A DNA stretch of 42,389 nt from Spirogloea muscicola (taxonomy: Eukaryota > Streptophyta > Zygnematophyceae > Spirogloeales > Spirogloeaceae), in the NCBI GenBank assembly GCA_009602725.1, contig WELB01000190.1, positions 1 to 42,389 on the forward strand, read 5' to 3'. A program made the translations under genes and the position numbers. The notes under the pieces were generated by a model that did not search any database, was not told where the DNA came from, and worked only from the letters and a program-made list of their open reading frames with translations. Of this stretch, positions 25,101-35,347 are shown piece after piece (position 1 is the stretch's first letter; the number at the start of each line of letters is the position of its first letter).

Positions 25101-25197
25101 CCAACCGCTTCTCAAAGCCCTCAAAGCCGAAACAGGGTAGCGAGCATGGCGCATAAGCAGCGCCCCCCTCCACGTCCTGCTGTGGAAGGATCCCCAT
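22188..25197 (-). CDS. SAMDC-ODC: Bifunctional S-adenosylmethionine decarboxylase - ornithine decarboxylase (predicted fusion)
   Basis: AdoMetDC makes the aminopropyl donor for spermidine and spermine; ODC makes putrescine. Exons (low..high): 24036-25197, 22924-23711 and 22188-22793, total 2556 nt, 851 residues. The first exon encodes a whole plant-type AdoMet[14 protein letters not shown] with the two Glu (26, 29), SESSLFIY with the self-cleavage Ser (86), VIVKTCGTT with Cys 100, and [18 protein letters not shown]. It is intronless, as in land plants. It does not stop; it ends TAPF-G at a GT donor in phase 1. The next exon begins in the matching phase ([10 protein letters not shown]) and is [11 protein letters not shown] (pyridoxal-phosphate Lys), [25 protein letters not shown] (catalytic Cys) and FNGF. 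The C terminus is a Ser/Asp/Glu-rich tail. If the 324-base intron is retained, AdoMetDC reads about 59 further codons to a stop at 23860. A separate ODC starting near MDSYIRAV remains possible. uORFs lie upstream. Confidence 0.88.
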
Positions 25198-25297
25198 GTC
25201 TGGGGCAGCAAATGGAGGACCCCACAGGTGTGGGTGGGGGGGCGCCTAGGTATGCCCTCGGCACGTGAGCAAGAAGTTATACACCACTAGCTCGATA

Positions 25298-25833
25298 TCA
25301 GGATGGCTTGCGGACGCACTGCATAGTGAATGAAAACACGTTATAGTAAGAATATGACCAAGGCTCTGTCACTCAGCTTCTCCTGACTATGATTGCTCAG
25401 ACAAAAGCATCATGCGACAACACCACCCAGGCGTGCACAATAGCTTGTCAACTTGCAACAGTGGCAAGTCTTCACACTGACTCAAGAGCAAGAATATCAT
25501 GCAACGACATCAGATGCTAAAGTACAACGACATCAAATACTAAGTACGACCACTCCTAGGTGAGACACCTACAACAGCTGCTTCTCATGCTTCTCAACCA
25601 TCTCTTATCCATCTCTTATAACTGCTTATGCAGCAGCTAGTCATTTATATCAGCATACTCGAACAACATACATGCACAGGGGTGTAAGGACAGCTTACGT
25701 TGCTGTAAGCAGCCGATCGGAAGATGTCTACTCCTCCGTCAGGGCGAACGTCCTCAATGACGTACCCAAGAGGCAGCTCGTACTGCATGGGACTACTGCT
25801 ACTAGAGTCGTTCTCGCTTGACGCTGACTCCAT
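25298..25833 (-). CDS. Conserved small uORF of AdoMetDC (polyamine-responsive), split by an intron
   Basis: A 51-residue peptide in two exons: 25699-25833 and 25298-25318, joined in phase 0 by a GT-AG intron (25319-25698). It contains PLGYVIEDVRPDGG, then FRSAAYSN, and after the intron CVRKPS and stop. This closely matches the small uORF found in land-plant AdoMetDC leaders, which has a Ser-rich N terminus, PLGYSIEDVRP, FRSAAYSN and a KPS end. In plants this peptide stalls or limits ribosomes when spermidine or spermine is high and so lowers AdoMetDC synthesis. Here its stop is 100 bases before the main ATG at 25197, with no other ATG in between, so reinitiation would go to the AdoMetDC start. 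Confidence 0.93.
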
Positions 25834-25841
25834 TATGTCAT
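25833..25841 (-). promoter_or_regulatory. Tiny uORF overlapping the small uORF by one base
   Basis: ATG-ACA-TAA. The last A of TAA is the first A of the small-uORF ATG (TAATGG). Land-plant AdoMetDC leaders have the same layout: a two- or three-codon uORF overlapping the small uORF by one nucleotide. There it captures ribosomes at low polyamine and bypasses the repressive small uORF. Confidence 0.85.
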
Positions 25842-26507
25842 TCAGCTCCTGTTGTCGAAGAGCATCAACCGGGCAAGATAGTCAGAGAGCATGACAAGGC
25901 CACTTTCAGAGGTCGACATGCGCCAGTGTCTGGTCAAACAACAAGGACTCAAGCATGTTCAACAATATCAAGGTACATGATAAGGAGAGGCCACAAAAAC
26001 AACACACACATGACGCGCAACTGCTCAAGCTGAGGGTTCGTGAAACGGCCAAAAGTAGGTGGTGTATCTAATCACAATGACGAATATGACGGTCTGACGC
26101 TGTTGTAACCAGGCTGATGAATAGCAAAGACGTCCTAAAGAAAGGCTCTACGCATGCTGCTAAAAATGGTGACTTAACATATCCTGCAACTTAGCCTATA
26201 AGCAGAAAACTGCTCCTGGCACCCACTAGCACAGCAACTTGACGGCACAGTGAGCAATAGCAGCGCACAGCGACTAGGTGTGCACATAGAGTCAAGAACT
26301 ACGGAAGCGAAGCGGCAGTATCATCCCGCCCTCAGACAGTCCTCGACTCCCGTACGTCGAAAACACACAGACGCCGAACAGCCGGCAGAGCAGCGGGTTG
26401 CATGACTCACTTGGGCACGAGGGGGTTGGTTCCTCAACGTCTGCTGCAGCGGCAACGAAGGGTGCGAGGCAGGAGACGCGGTGCGGGCCGGCGGCGACGA
26501 GGGCGGA

Positions 26508-26508
<1 letters not shown>

Positions 26509-26540
<32 letters not shown>
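26509..26540. repeat. CGG trinucleotide tract
   Basis: About ten CGG units on the plus strand (CCG in the sense of the decarboxylase gene), about 670 bases upstream of its tiny uORF. Confidence 0.9.
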
Positions 26541-26541
<1 letters not shown>

Positions 26542-27116
26542 CGGCGGTCGATTTAAATGGGAGTGGGCAGTGCGGAAAAGCCTGGCCGGCAAGCGAGCGC
26601 GCGAGTCATCGGCGGGGCGGAGCCGTCGCGCGGCGTCGCACAGCGTCGCACGGCGGCGGGTCGCACGGCAGCTCGTCGTACGCGGCCGCCGCGGGCGCCG
26701 CGTGGCGGCGGCCCACACCCCCTTCCCGTCCAAGGAAGCGGCTGGAAAAAGCGCACCCCGCCGCCCGCAGCCCCCTTTCCCGCCGTCCGATGCATCGTAT
26801 CGACGACGAAGAACCCCGACGACATAGCACCCGTTGATGGTTACCAACTAGCGGCCAGTAAGGGGCCCTCCCCCCCCGCTTCTCACACGTGCTTCCTCGC
26901 CGTCCGATGCCGGCATCCGACGGGTCAGACCGCGAGGCCGTCTGGATTGACGCCCAGTCTTGCGGCCAGGAAGCTGTCCTGGGGGAGCCCACGTGGCCGC
27001 CTGGGAGGGAGGGCGGCGCTCAGGTAGCGGCCGAGGCCCGCCCGCTAACTTGTGCCGCTAAGTTGTTGCTAAAGCCGCCCCCGACAAGATAGCTAGCTTC
27101 ACGGCAGCTTGCGAGT

Positions 27117-27172
27117 GCCGTCGCCGCCGTCGCCGCCGTCGCCGCCGCCGCCGCCGCAGCCGCCGCCGCCAA
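27117..27172. repeat. CCG/TCG repeat tract
   Basis: Units of GCCGTC and GCC just 5' of the ANKZF1-type ATG at 27194, so within its 5' UTR. Confidence 0.85.
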
Positions 27173-27193
27173 GCGCTGCTCCGGTGGCCGGCT

Positions 27194-30100
27194 ATGGCGG
27201 CCGAGCCGCCGGCGCGGCCGCTGGCGCCGGGCCCAGACAGCATCTTCCGCCTCCCCGCGGGGTTCTTCAACGGCGCGGATCTCTGGCGGAACGAGCAGGC
27301 ATCGCCATCGCCGCCTGCAGCGCCGTCGGGAGAGGAAGTAGCGGCGCCTCCTCCGGCGCCGCCGCCCGAGGACGTCGCCGCCGCGGGCTTCGCCACCGCC
27401 GTCGGCGGCGGCTCCGAGGAAGCCCCGCCGTCTGCGCAGCGGCTGACCTGCCACGCCTGCGGGGCAGCCTTCGCCGCCGCCGCGGAGCAGCGCGCGCACT
27501 TCCGCACCGATTGGCACCGCCTCAACGTGAGCTGCCCTTGGCCTCACCGCGCCGCCATTCTTGGTGTCACTGCGCCCGCCAGCCCTGTGCCGCTGGCCGG
27601 TTGCCAGAGACGCCCTCTAGAACCGAAGCTGTGGGGTTTGGTCGGTCACACTGTCCCTGTCAAAGGTGGCAGATCGCTCAGCTCAGTGTCATCGAAAGAG
27701 AGGCCCCTCATGACCTCATTGCAGTCCACTAGTCGCTGGTGACAGCAATTGTGTCAAGACATGCTTCACACGGAGATCCTCAGCTGGCGATGTTCCTCAA
27801 CTAAACTTGGTGCCAAACTGAAGCAGAGTACTACTACTAAGAACCAGGGAGCATAGAGCAGGGAGAGGCTTGATGCTTCACGCTCTAGGCTTTGGCGTGA
27901 TCGATTTCTGGCCTTCTGATCTGTGCAATTTGCTAGTAAAGAGTCAGGGCTTTGAGGGTTTAGGTTAACTTTAGGCTTTGGCTTATTGTCGTTTCCGGCG
28001 CTGCTGCACTTGATGCAGGTCAAGCGCCGGCTGGCGCAGAAGCGGCCTCTGTCAGAGGACGAGTTCGAGGAGCTCGTCTCACACGCTGCGGCAAAGCGGC
28101 CAGCAGGTTTGGACAACAGCGACGTCTCCAGCATCTCGGGCTCGGAAGACGAGCTGTCAGGCGACGAGGCCCAAGACGGCATGGGCGTGGCGCCCACCAG
28201 CTCCAAGAAGCCGCACGTCTTCTTCGTGCTGCGCAACTCCGGACAGCCCTTTGCTATCTCTCGTGTCTTGCTCGCGGGTGAGCGTGGCCAGTTGTGCTAG
28301 ACTGCAGCTCTGACCTGCGAGCATCTGTATTACTTTCGAGCCTGCTGTCTGAGCTAGAGTCTCATTACCTCAAAGTAGACTCTGGTTCCTGGCCTCCAAT
28401 CGTGCATACGAACCCTTACTTCGGTCTTATTTGATGTGATGCTTTTTGATGCCAGTCATCTTTCGCTCACTCCAATACAAGTCCAGTTTCAGTTGATGTT
28501 CTGCTCATTCCGAGTGCTCAACAAGCCTGTAGATTCCTTCAATGCCCGTATATACTCCTCGTCCAGTGCATTGGTTCTTTTGAAGTGACCAGCCGCATGG
28601 TGCGCAGGGCCCAAGGAGGATGTGACGGAGGAGGAAATGCTGAAGAGGTTGCGCTTGCTCACGGACAGCACGAAAGCTGGTGGGAATGCAAGCGGCCGCC
28701 TTTGGACTGTGCTTCTATCTACCGGTGGTCACTTCGCAGCCGTCGTCATGGACCCTGCTGGCGGTGGAGTGGTTGCGCATCAGACATTCCACCGGTTCGT
28801 GCTCGGCCACAATGACACCACGCCAGGTCACTGCGGTGGTAGCCTAGGTGAGGGCCTGCATGTGCAACATCTCTTCAGCACAAAGACGTGGGAAAGTCTT
28901 GGTATGGGCATTGTGGTTTGTTGACTTAAGAAGCACACTTCTGAATTTGAGCAACTGGCATAGATAGTAATGGTTCAGGGTTGTGGCGTAACGTGCTTTG
29001 TCTTACTCAGCACTCTCAGTTCTAGTGGGTCAGCAGAGTATGGGGGTTGAGTTTTCTGAGGTCACACACTTTTATTCTGAAGACTGTTGTCTTACCGTTC
29101 CAATTGTGTTGGACTTGAAGTATCATTATTGAGAATATTGATCAACTCCGACTTCATGCATCTATTAAGGTCTGCATGCTTTGCAGCGGCAGGTACATTT
29201 AGTCTCTGCTGCATGTTTAAGTGAGGTCCCTGGTGGAGCTAATCCCCTACAGCCTGTCCAGCGCTGCAAAGGAGGTTCTCTTATACTGTCAGAGCAGTCA
29301 TGAGGAGTGCCCTTTGCTATTGATGTCTCTATCAGATACGTTGTGCGAGCAAAGGCTGGAGGTCGACAATCAGCCAAGGACGCCATGGGGAAATCCATCA
29401 AGTCAGCAGGATCTTCCTTGCGTCGCTACAATGAAGCTGCTCTGGAGAAGGTTGTTTATTTTCCCATCTCTAGATACTTCTCACAACCAGGAATACTTCC
29501 TTCAGACGATTGGAACAGTCAAAGGCAGCTTCTTGACCTCACACTGTATCACTGTGTATTACACTGAATCTCTTTGTTGTCGTGCCATGGCACGTTCTCA
29601 TTTGGACCCAAGATTTGTGCTTTTCGATCTTGTGCAAGCCAGGGTAGCTATTGTCTTACTATTATGTTAACTTGTTACATACTAACAAACTTCTACTCAC
29701 CGCTGCCTCTTTGACAGGAAATACTGGAACTCTTGGACTCGTGGCAGGCACACTTGACTGCATCGATGCTCATCTTCGTGCACGCTCCCTCGTCCAATGC
29801 CCGCGTGCTCTTCGGTGGCGATAGGCCGCCACTGGCCAAAGCTGACCCGCGCCTGAGGCCCGTGCCGTTCACTGTCCGGAGGCCCACCTTGAAGGAGGCC
29901 AAGAGGGTCGCAGAGGCCCTCGCTAGGGTGGAGTACGACGTGGACGGCCTGGCAGCTCTTGACAGAGAGAGGCATAGCGCTGATGCTTACGCCAGGGCTG
30001 CTCTTGCCGGGAGGGCGGAGCAGCTAAAGCAAGCGCTGCGCAAATCGAGAGTGCGGGACCAGGGCCAGGCTGTCAATGCAGCGGCTCCTTCCACTGCTGC

Positions 30101-31656
30101 GGTAGAGGAGGCCGTGACTGCAGAGGAGGCTTCGCCTCTCCACCGAGCAGCTGCAGAAGGTCAGTGCTGAAGCTTGGGAGTCACTTAGAGGTCCAGTTAA
30201 GGTCAGTTCTTCCTGCAATTATCACATCTAGTCCTGCTAGGAGCTCCACTGACGTGCCATCAGCTGCTTTGGGCTGCTTGCAGGAGACGAGGTCCTTGTT
30301 GGCTCGCTTTTGGAGGAGGGAGCAGACCCTACTGTGCATGACGCTCGAGGCAGGACGCCGTATGTGGTTGCTAGGGAGAAGGCTGTGAGGAATGTGTTCC
30401 GAAGGTTCATGGCCGCCAATGAGGGCAAGTGGGACTGGCATGCTGCCGAAATTCCGAGCCCGTTGACTGAGGAGCAGGAGGCTGCACAGGCTGCAAAAAA
30501 GGTTAGGATTATCAGGTTGCTAGAAGCTGATAAGCTAGCAAGCAACCAATTAACGGCTTTGGGCTGTCAATGGCAGGTGCTGGCCCTGACAGATCTTGTA
30601 TCCTTGTTGAGTCTTGTTCGTCTGGCTACAGGTATTGATGAGACAGCCTACCGTTGCATCCTGTCCTCTTTATGCAGGCGGAGAAGGATGCCAAGAGGAG
30701 GGCAAAAGAGAAGGAGCGCAAGAAGGAGAGGCAAGCACACGAGAAGGCCTGCAAGGTGAGACTGCCAATCTGACTGCGGTTGTGGTTGTAAGCACAGCTG
30801 GCAGACGTTTCGGATTCTGACTTCTTTTGCAGGCGTGTGTAAGTCAAGATCGCATCTGCTCTCTTTATCATTCTGTTGATTTGACTCCTGGCTTTGCTCT
30901 TCAAGACTAACTCTGACCCCATGCATTAAGTACTGCTGGCCTTGGGGCCAGCAATGGTGCTGGACCCTGTGGAGGATGGCCCTTAAAGGCAGCCTACTCT
31001 GTGCCAGATAATGTCTTCATGGCATGCTGACACACAATTGTTACCAAAACTTGAATTATGCTTTGGGTGCAGGCAGCTGCTGCTGAGGCTGCTGCCAGGG
31101 AGGAAGTACAGCATGGGAAGGCAAAGACAGTGGCGAGCAAAGAAGACATAGCTAAGGTGGGGGGCATGCCTGGAAATTCTTGACTGAGTTGCAAGAATGC
31201 TATAGCTTGCTAGCAAGCGTATCAGAGTGATCATTGTGGGCTCATGGGCTCCCTGCAAGCGTGGAAAGTTGTTGTGCTTCTGAGCTACTCTTGCTCACTC
31301 AGCGCTAATTGTCTTTGCGCATCGGTTTGCTAAACAAGCAGGCTATGGATGAGGCAAAAAGGCGCGAAAGAGACATGAGAGCCGCAGCCGCCGAGAGGAG
31401 GCTGTCTGCGCTCGAGCTGCCCTCTGGTCAGCCGTCTGGCAGTGGCCACACCAGCCAAGCACCGGCAGCAGCAGGCGGGCCGGACTCTGCGCCAGAGAGG
31501 AGCGATAGCTCACATCAGCTCAGCGGCGGGGGCGAAGTCTGTGATTGTTGTAGTGCGTCAATGGTCGGCAGGACTCCATTTCACAGGCTGCAGTATAAGT
31601 ATTGCAGCACCACATGCGTCCGAGTGCACAGATTGGCACTGGAAGAGGGCACGTGA
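27194..31656 (+). CDS. VMS1: ANKZF1/Vms1-type peptidyl-tRNA hydrolase (ribosome quality control)
   Basis: Vms1/ANKZF1 releases stalled nascent chains from 60S-bound tRNA and works with Cdc48/p97 in ribosome-associated and mitochondrial quality control. Exons: 27194-27526, 28019-28277, 28608-28794, 29336-29450, 29718-30159, 30284-30501, 30678-30755, 31073-31156 and 31342-31656. All introns are GT-AG and total 2031 nt, 676 residues. In order: a C2H2 finger (LTCHACGAAF then HFRTDWHRLN); the VLRF1 release-factor-like domain (FVLRNSGQPFAISRVLL, LLSTGGHFAAVVMD, TFHRYVVRAKAGGRQSAKD with the Gln of the catalytic loop, SAGSSLRRYNEAALEK); an ankyrin unit (SPLHRAAAEGDEVLVGSLLE, GADPTVHDARGRTPY); a charged coiled coil; a VCP-interacting motif (RAAAAERRLSAL); and a C-terminal Cys cluster (CDCCSAS, then YCSTTCVRVHR). 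A possible 6-base microexon lies at 30833-30838. Confidence 0.95.
27943..27980. repeat. Short telomere-like stretch in ANKZF1-type intron 1
   Basis: TTTGAGGGTTTAGG followed by TTTAGGC resembles the TTTAGGG repeat in the opposite orientation to the array at 18484. It lies just before the exon 2 acceptor. Confidence 0.45.
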
Positions 31657-31994
31657 TTGTTGGCTCAGGAAGCGATGATTCTGGCAGAGGCTTACCAATT
31701 TGTGACTCACACTCTGGTACAGGCAAGTGTAAGCAACATAGTCATGAAGGCCTTCAGAGGGGAGTGGCAAGCAGTCTCATTCGGCTGCTCTGTTGGCTCT
31801 CCTCTAGATACCACCATATTGTTGATGGCCCAGATATCGATGCGTCTTGGTGGTTACCCAGTGATTGCATCTTGGTGTGTGCCCAGGGTTATTCATCATT
31901 CTTATCCGTCGCCTGGCACTGCATGTTGATGCCCGCCGACGTAGTCGGGCGGGTAGCTTAGGCCATTCTAGCGTCCTGCAAGCCATAGTTGCAT

Positions 31995-32110
31995 GCTTTA
32001 GAATGCGGTTATCGTTGAGTCTGCAGCGCTCTCAGACGCTCGCAATCCACCAGCGTGCTGGTCGTGCATTAGCCCAGGCTAATGGCTTCCGTGGGGGTGG
32101 TTTGGCTCCT
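31995..32110 (+). mobile_element. Non-LTR retrotransposon C-terminal fragment
   Basis: Translation gives CFRMRLSLSLQRSQTLAIHQ, then RAGRALAQANGFRGGGLAP. It aligns with the end of the 5524-6270 element (RRRVSTCLQRAQAYALHQ, AGRALA) and more closely with the copy at 35590-35760 (RMRLSISLQR, RAGRALTAACGFR). Severely truncated. Confidence 0.6.
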
Positions 32111-32208
32111 CAGTATAGCTTGTGTCAGATATGCATGTGCTCACTCGGGGATATTAGTGTCCCCCTTAGCCAGCTCATAACCCACTTAAAATGACATTTG
32201 AAAGGCTA

Positions 32209-32254
32209 GAATTGGCCTCCCTTTCAATTTCATGCCATCGCGCGCCTTCTCTCT
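32209..32254 (+). repeat. Dispersed repeat, copy 1
   Basis: GGCCTCCCTTTCAATTTCAT followed by CGCGCGCCTTCTCTCT matches the segment at 37022-37067 on the same strand with few differences. Both copies lie near non-LTR fragments. Confidence 0.65.
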
Positions 32255-33104
32255 ATCTGCCCGACCTAGAGAAGACATACATCAGACAAGGAAACCAATC
32301 TCTTGGACTGTCAACCTGGACAGGAAGTCGCAGACAAGGAGATCACAGACTTACAGCCTCTTGCATGTCCAAGATGAGCTTGCCTGCAACTGCTGCACTC
32401 GTACGGGTCAGATTGTCAAGATCTGCAGATTTAGAGAGGGCAAACGGAGGTTGTGTTGTTGTCATCGTCCTTTTGCAGTATAACATCCACCTGAGTAGCA
32501 AACAACCAGCTAGTCTGGAGCTTGTTAACCATCTAAACTACCAAACCCTGGCTCAGCCTAAAACCTGGCCACTCAGACGGTGCCTCTGTTTAGATGGCTG
32601 AGCAAGCGAGTAACAATCTGACTTGTCTTCAGAAGCAAGAAGTTGATGGCCAATACGGTGCACCCAGGAAGCGAATGCGAAAAGCCAGTGCAAACCAAGG
32701 TCCTGAATGCACTATCCGAGGGCAAAAAAAGGCTTGTGCTACATCGATTTGGCAGTGCTAGTCCATCAGCTGATTGAAGTGGTTGATGAGTCTGGCCATG
32801 AGAGCAGTATATATGTCAAATGCTGGCTACAGCATAACAAAAAATGAAAGTCCTGTGCTGTGGTGGCTGAAAGGGGCCATCTTCTCAAAGCATCATGAAT
32901 ACAAGGCACGAGAAGCCTTGCATACTGTGCTCCTAAAAGCTGTGCGGGTCAGTTGAAGTTTTGCACAGGCAAGGAATGGAAGTGGAACGCGGGACTCCAA
33001 AACACGAGCACAAAAAGAGAATAACTTGCGAAGCTGGCTGGTATTGTTGCTGAAACATCGTCTTCAGCATGCTTCAGAAGAGGTCAGTCCTTTGATGTAG
33101 CAGA

Positions 33105-35206
33105 TCAGAGCTGCGCCTCGACGACAGAGTAAGGAATGAACTCGTCCTCAATTCGATCAATGGCCGGTATCAAAGAGCGCCTCAGTACGTCCGGCACACC
33201 ATACTGGTCGCGTGCCACCTGCAGCCCACAAGACTTCCAGTGCTCAGTAGTTTGCATATTGGACCAGCATTGACTGCAGCAACATTTGCCCTCAGCACCA
33301 ACTGCGAGATTCCTTGGTCCATGTGTTGTTGAGAAGGCCAGGGGCAGTCCGAACAAGTCACCTCAACCTAACTGTGAAGTAGCACAGTGGTTGCTCAATG
33401 TCAATGCACAAATGCACAAATGCACAAATATGCAGCCTGCATAGCCGGCAACTTTCCAGTGGAGTGGACCTACCAGGATTTCGTCATCAAGATAGGAGAC
33501 GAGCACCCCTCGCGAGAAGAAATTGTCTGCCCAAAGTCAAGCAGCTGTCAGCCTCAGCCATCTAGCTACAGCGCAAGCACCCTAGACCCTAAACCCACAA
33601 CTAAGGACGTGACAACCTCTGAAACAAGCTTTGTCTGGAATGAATAGGTTATGGATGCGATGATTATGCTGCACCATATGCGATGATGAAGTTTGTCGCC
33701 ACACAAGAGCTAGAGGTCTGGCCAGACAGAGGTCTGTAAGAGAGTTTGCAACGCACTCAGTGGCAACCGGACACCTCGGGACAGTGACTCCCGGACCGAT
33801 GGCGGGAGCTGCTGCGCAGCGGAGTAGAGCTGGTCGTAGAGGCCCTTGAGGCCTGCAGGGATGTCCGCCTGTCTGACGTTTGGTGATGACAAAAGGCCCT
33901 CGACATACTCCTCCTTCAGCCTGCGATGCTCACAACACTCATACCTTGAGTGGCATGTCATCATGCCATGTATGGCAGATGGCCTAGACATCTGAAACTG
34001 CACAGCAGTCCTCGTGAGTAGCGAATGCTTTGGAAGTGAGTCGCATCGCTATAATCGCGGAGCTGTCATGGTGCTGCCAAGGTTCACGTCAGCAACAGTC
34101 TAACGGCTTTTCAAGCTGATGCGGGCGCTTGGTGGGAAGTGCTCACTTCAGCGGGCCTTTGACAGTAAGCCTGGTCGTCAGGGTGAAGGTTGCTTCCACC
34201 TGCGTAATGAAAGTGGTCTTGCTCACCCTCTGAAGACTTCTGTCTGTGTAGCAGGCACTCAACCATGTCGTACGACCAGGACATGCAGCTCTGAGACTGC
34301 CGCTCTCGAGATGCAAAGTTGAGCTCGAGAGCGGAGCTCACCGAGTCAAAGAACTTGAGCGCGGCCGTGGCCTTGGTGCCGCCGCCCAAAATCTCCAAGG
34401 TGAGGCTGTCGATCTTCGCCAGCGGCGAGGGGAATCGCCTGCAGACCAGCCAGCCACCAATACATGGGCACCATCACTGAGGTCTGCTGTCGTCAAAGGG
34501 GGTCATTAGCTGACAATTGACGAGATAACTCCTCTGCACAAAGCAATCTGTGGGCCAACGCAAGGTGGACTTGCTCCTAACCCCTAGACGATAGGGACTC
34601 TCAGCAATATGATGTCTCGCTTGTAGTCAATCAGATAGAGCACCAGACGATGAATTCGGGGATTGAGACGTCAAATCTGGTTGTCGCAGCAGTCTGGAGG
34701 TGGGCTTAGAGGGCAGCGGCAGCTGTCTGGAGGAGAATGCGGGCCGCGCGCACGCCGGGGCTGGTGGCCCCGGCCCACTGGAAGTCCCACAGGCCCTCCA
34801 GCAGCGGCGACCTGCGCCGGAGCTCAGGGATCAGCCGCGGCGCGCCCACATTCACCAGCGCTAAGGAGAAAGCCAGTCCCGGGATGAGGCGGCGGAGAAT
34901 TGGACAGCGGCGGCAGCGGCGCGGCAGCGGCGGCGTCCTTACGTGGTGGGGCGGGGCGTGGGGTTGAGGCGCTCGAGGGCGAGGATCTTCTCGGCGACCA
35001 CCAGGCGGCCGGCGTCGGTGCCGCGGCCCGCCGCCAGCGACTCCACGCCGCCGGCGTCCTGGATCTGCGATGGCGGCGGCGGGACAGCAGCGGCGACGGC
35101 GCGGAGGCGTCGGGCGGACGTTGTGGCGTGCGGGGCTCCGCTGGCGGCCGCCGCAGCCTCATCGCCAGAGGCCCGGCGGAGGGTTTAGGAATATGGGCCA
35201 GCAGGC

Positions 35207-35237
<31 letters not shown>

Positions 35238-35346
35238 GCGCTCACGGCGAGGAGGAGGCCCTCCTTGGCGGCCACGCGCTCCATCTCCTTCGCGAACAGC
35301 GCGGTGCTCGCCTGGCCGCCACCGCTGCCGCTGCCGTCGCCGGGCC
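33105..35346 (-). CDS. Plastid-lipid-associated protein (PAP/fibrillin family), 5' end missing
   Basis: Fibrillins coat plastoglobules or sit at thylakoids and bind small lipids. Exons (low..high): 35246-35346 (cut by an N), 34943-35064, about 34728-34811, 34342-34438, 34147-34199, 33757-33920, 33474-33526 and 33105-33218. Family features: FAKEMERVAAKEGLLLA, LERLNPTPRPTTSPLLEG with LWDFQWAG, RFPSPLAKIDSLTLEILGGG, FTLTTRLTVKGPLKLKEEY with VEGLL, and RGVLVSYLDDEIL continuing VARDQYGVPDVLRR. The protein ends DEFIPYSVVEAQL. The start codon and any transit peptide are missing: at 35347 a single N separates the gene from transposon-like DNA. The junction after 34728 fits only a GA-AG intron in phase; the other introns are GT-AG. 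The subfamily is not determined. Confidence 0.82.
33404..33430. repeat. AATGCACA short tandem repeat
   Basis: Three to four units of ATGCACAA within the intron between fibrillin exons 33474-33526 and 33105-33218. Confidence 0.8.
35204..35240. repeat. CGG trinucleotide tract in fibrillin intron 1
   Basis: About twelve CGG-type units, ending just downstream (in gene sense) of the donor site of the first visible fibrillin exon. Confidence 0.9.
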
Positions 35347-35347
35347 N
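35347..35347. other. Single ambiguous base at a suspected join
   Basis: One N exactly where fibrillin coding sequence gives way to repeat DNA that begins CCCAAAAAAGAATGAAC. It is either a low-quality base at a true insertion point or a collapsed assembly join. Confidence 0.9.

Larger units (their letters stand above)
25842..27193. promoter_or_regulatory. Divergent region between SAMDC-ODC and ANKZF1-type genes
   Basis: It holds the remaining 5' leader and promoter of the decarboxylase gene (left) and the 5' UTR of the ANKZF1-type gene (right). Sequence from 26400 on is very GC-rich with a CGG tract (26509-26540) and a CCG-type tract (27117-27172). The long open frames there are Arg/Ala/Gly-rich translations of these runs and are not credible genes. 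Confidence 0.4.
31660..33104. other. Repeat-rich intergenic region
   Basis: After the ANKZF1-type stop. It contains a non-LTR retrotransposon fragment (31995-32110) and a copy of a dispersed repeat (32209-32254). The rest has short frames without recognisable domains. Confidence 0.4.

Noticed and set aside
26402-27027. Several overlapping long open frames on both strands
   Set aside because: They are translations of CGG/CCG-rich DNA with Arg/Ala/Gly/Pro runs, no domains, and open in several frames at once.
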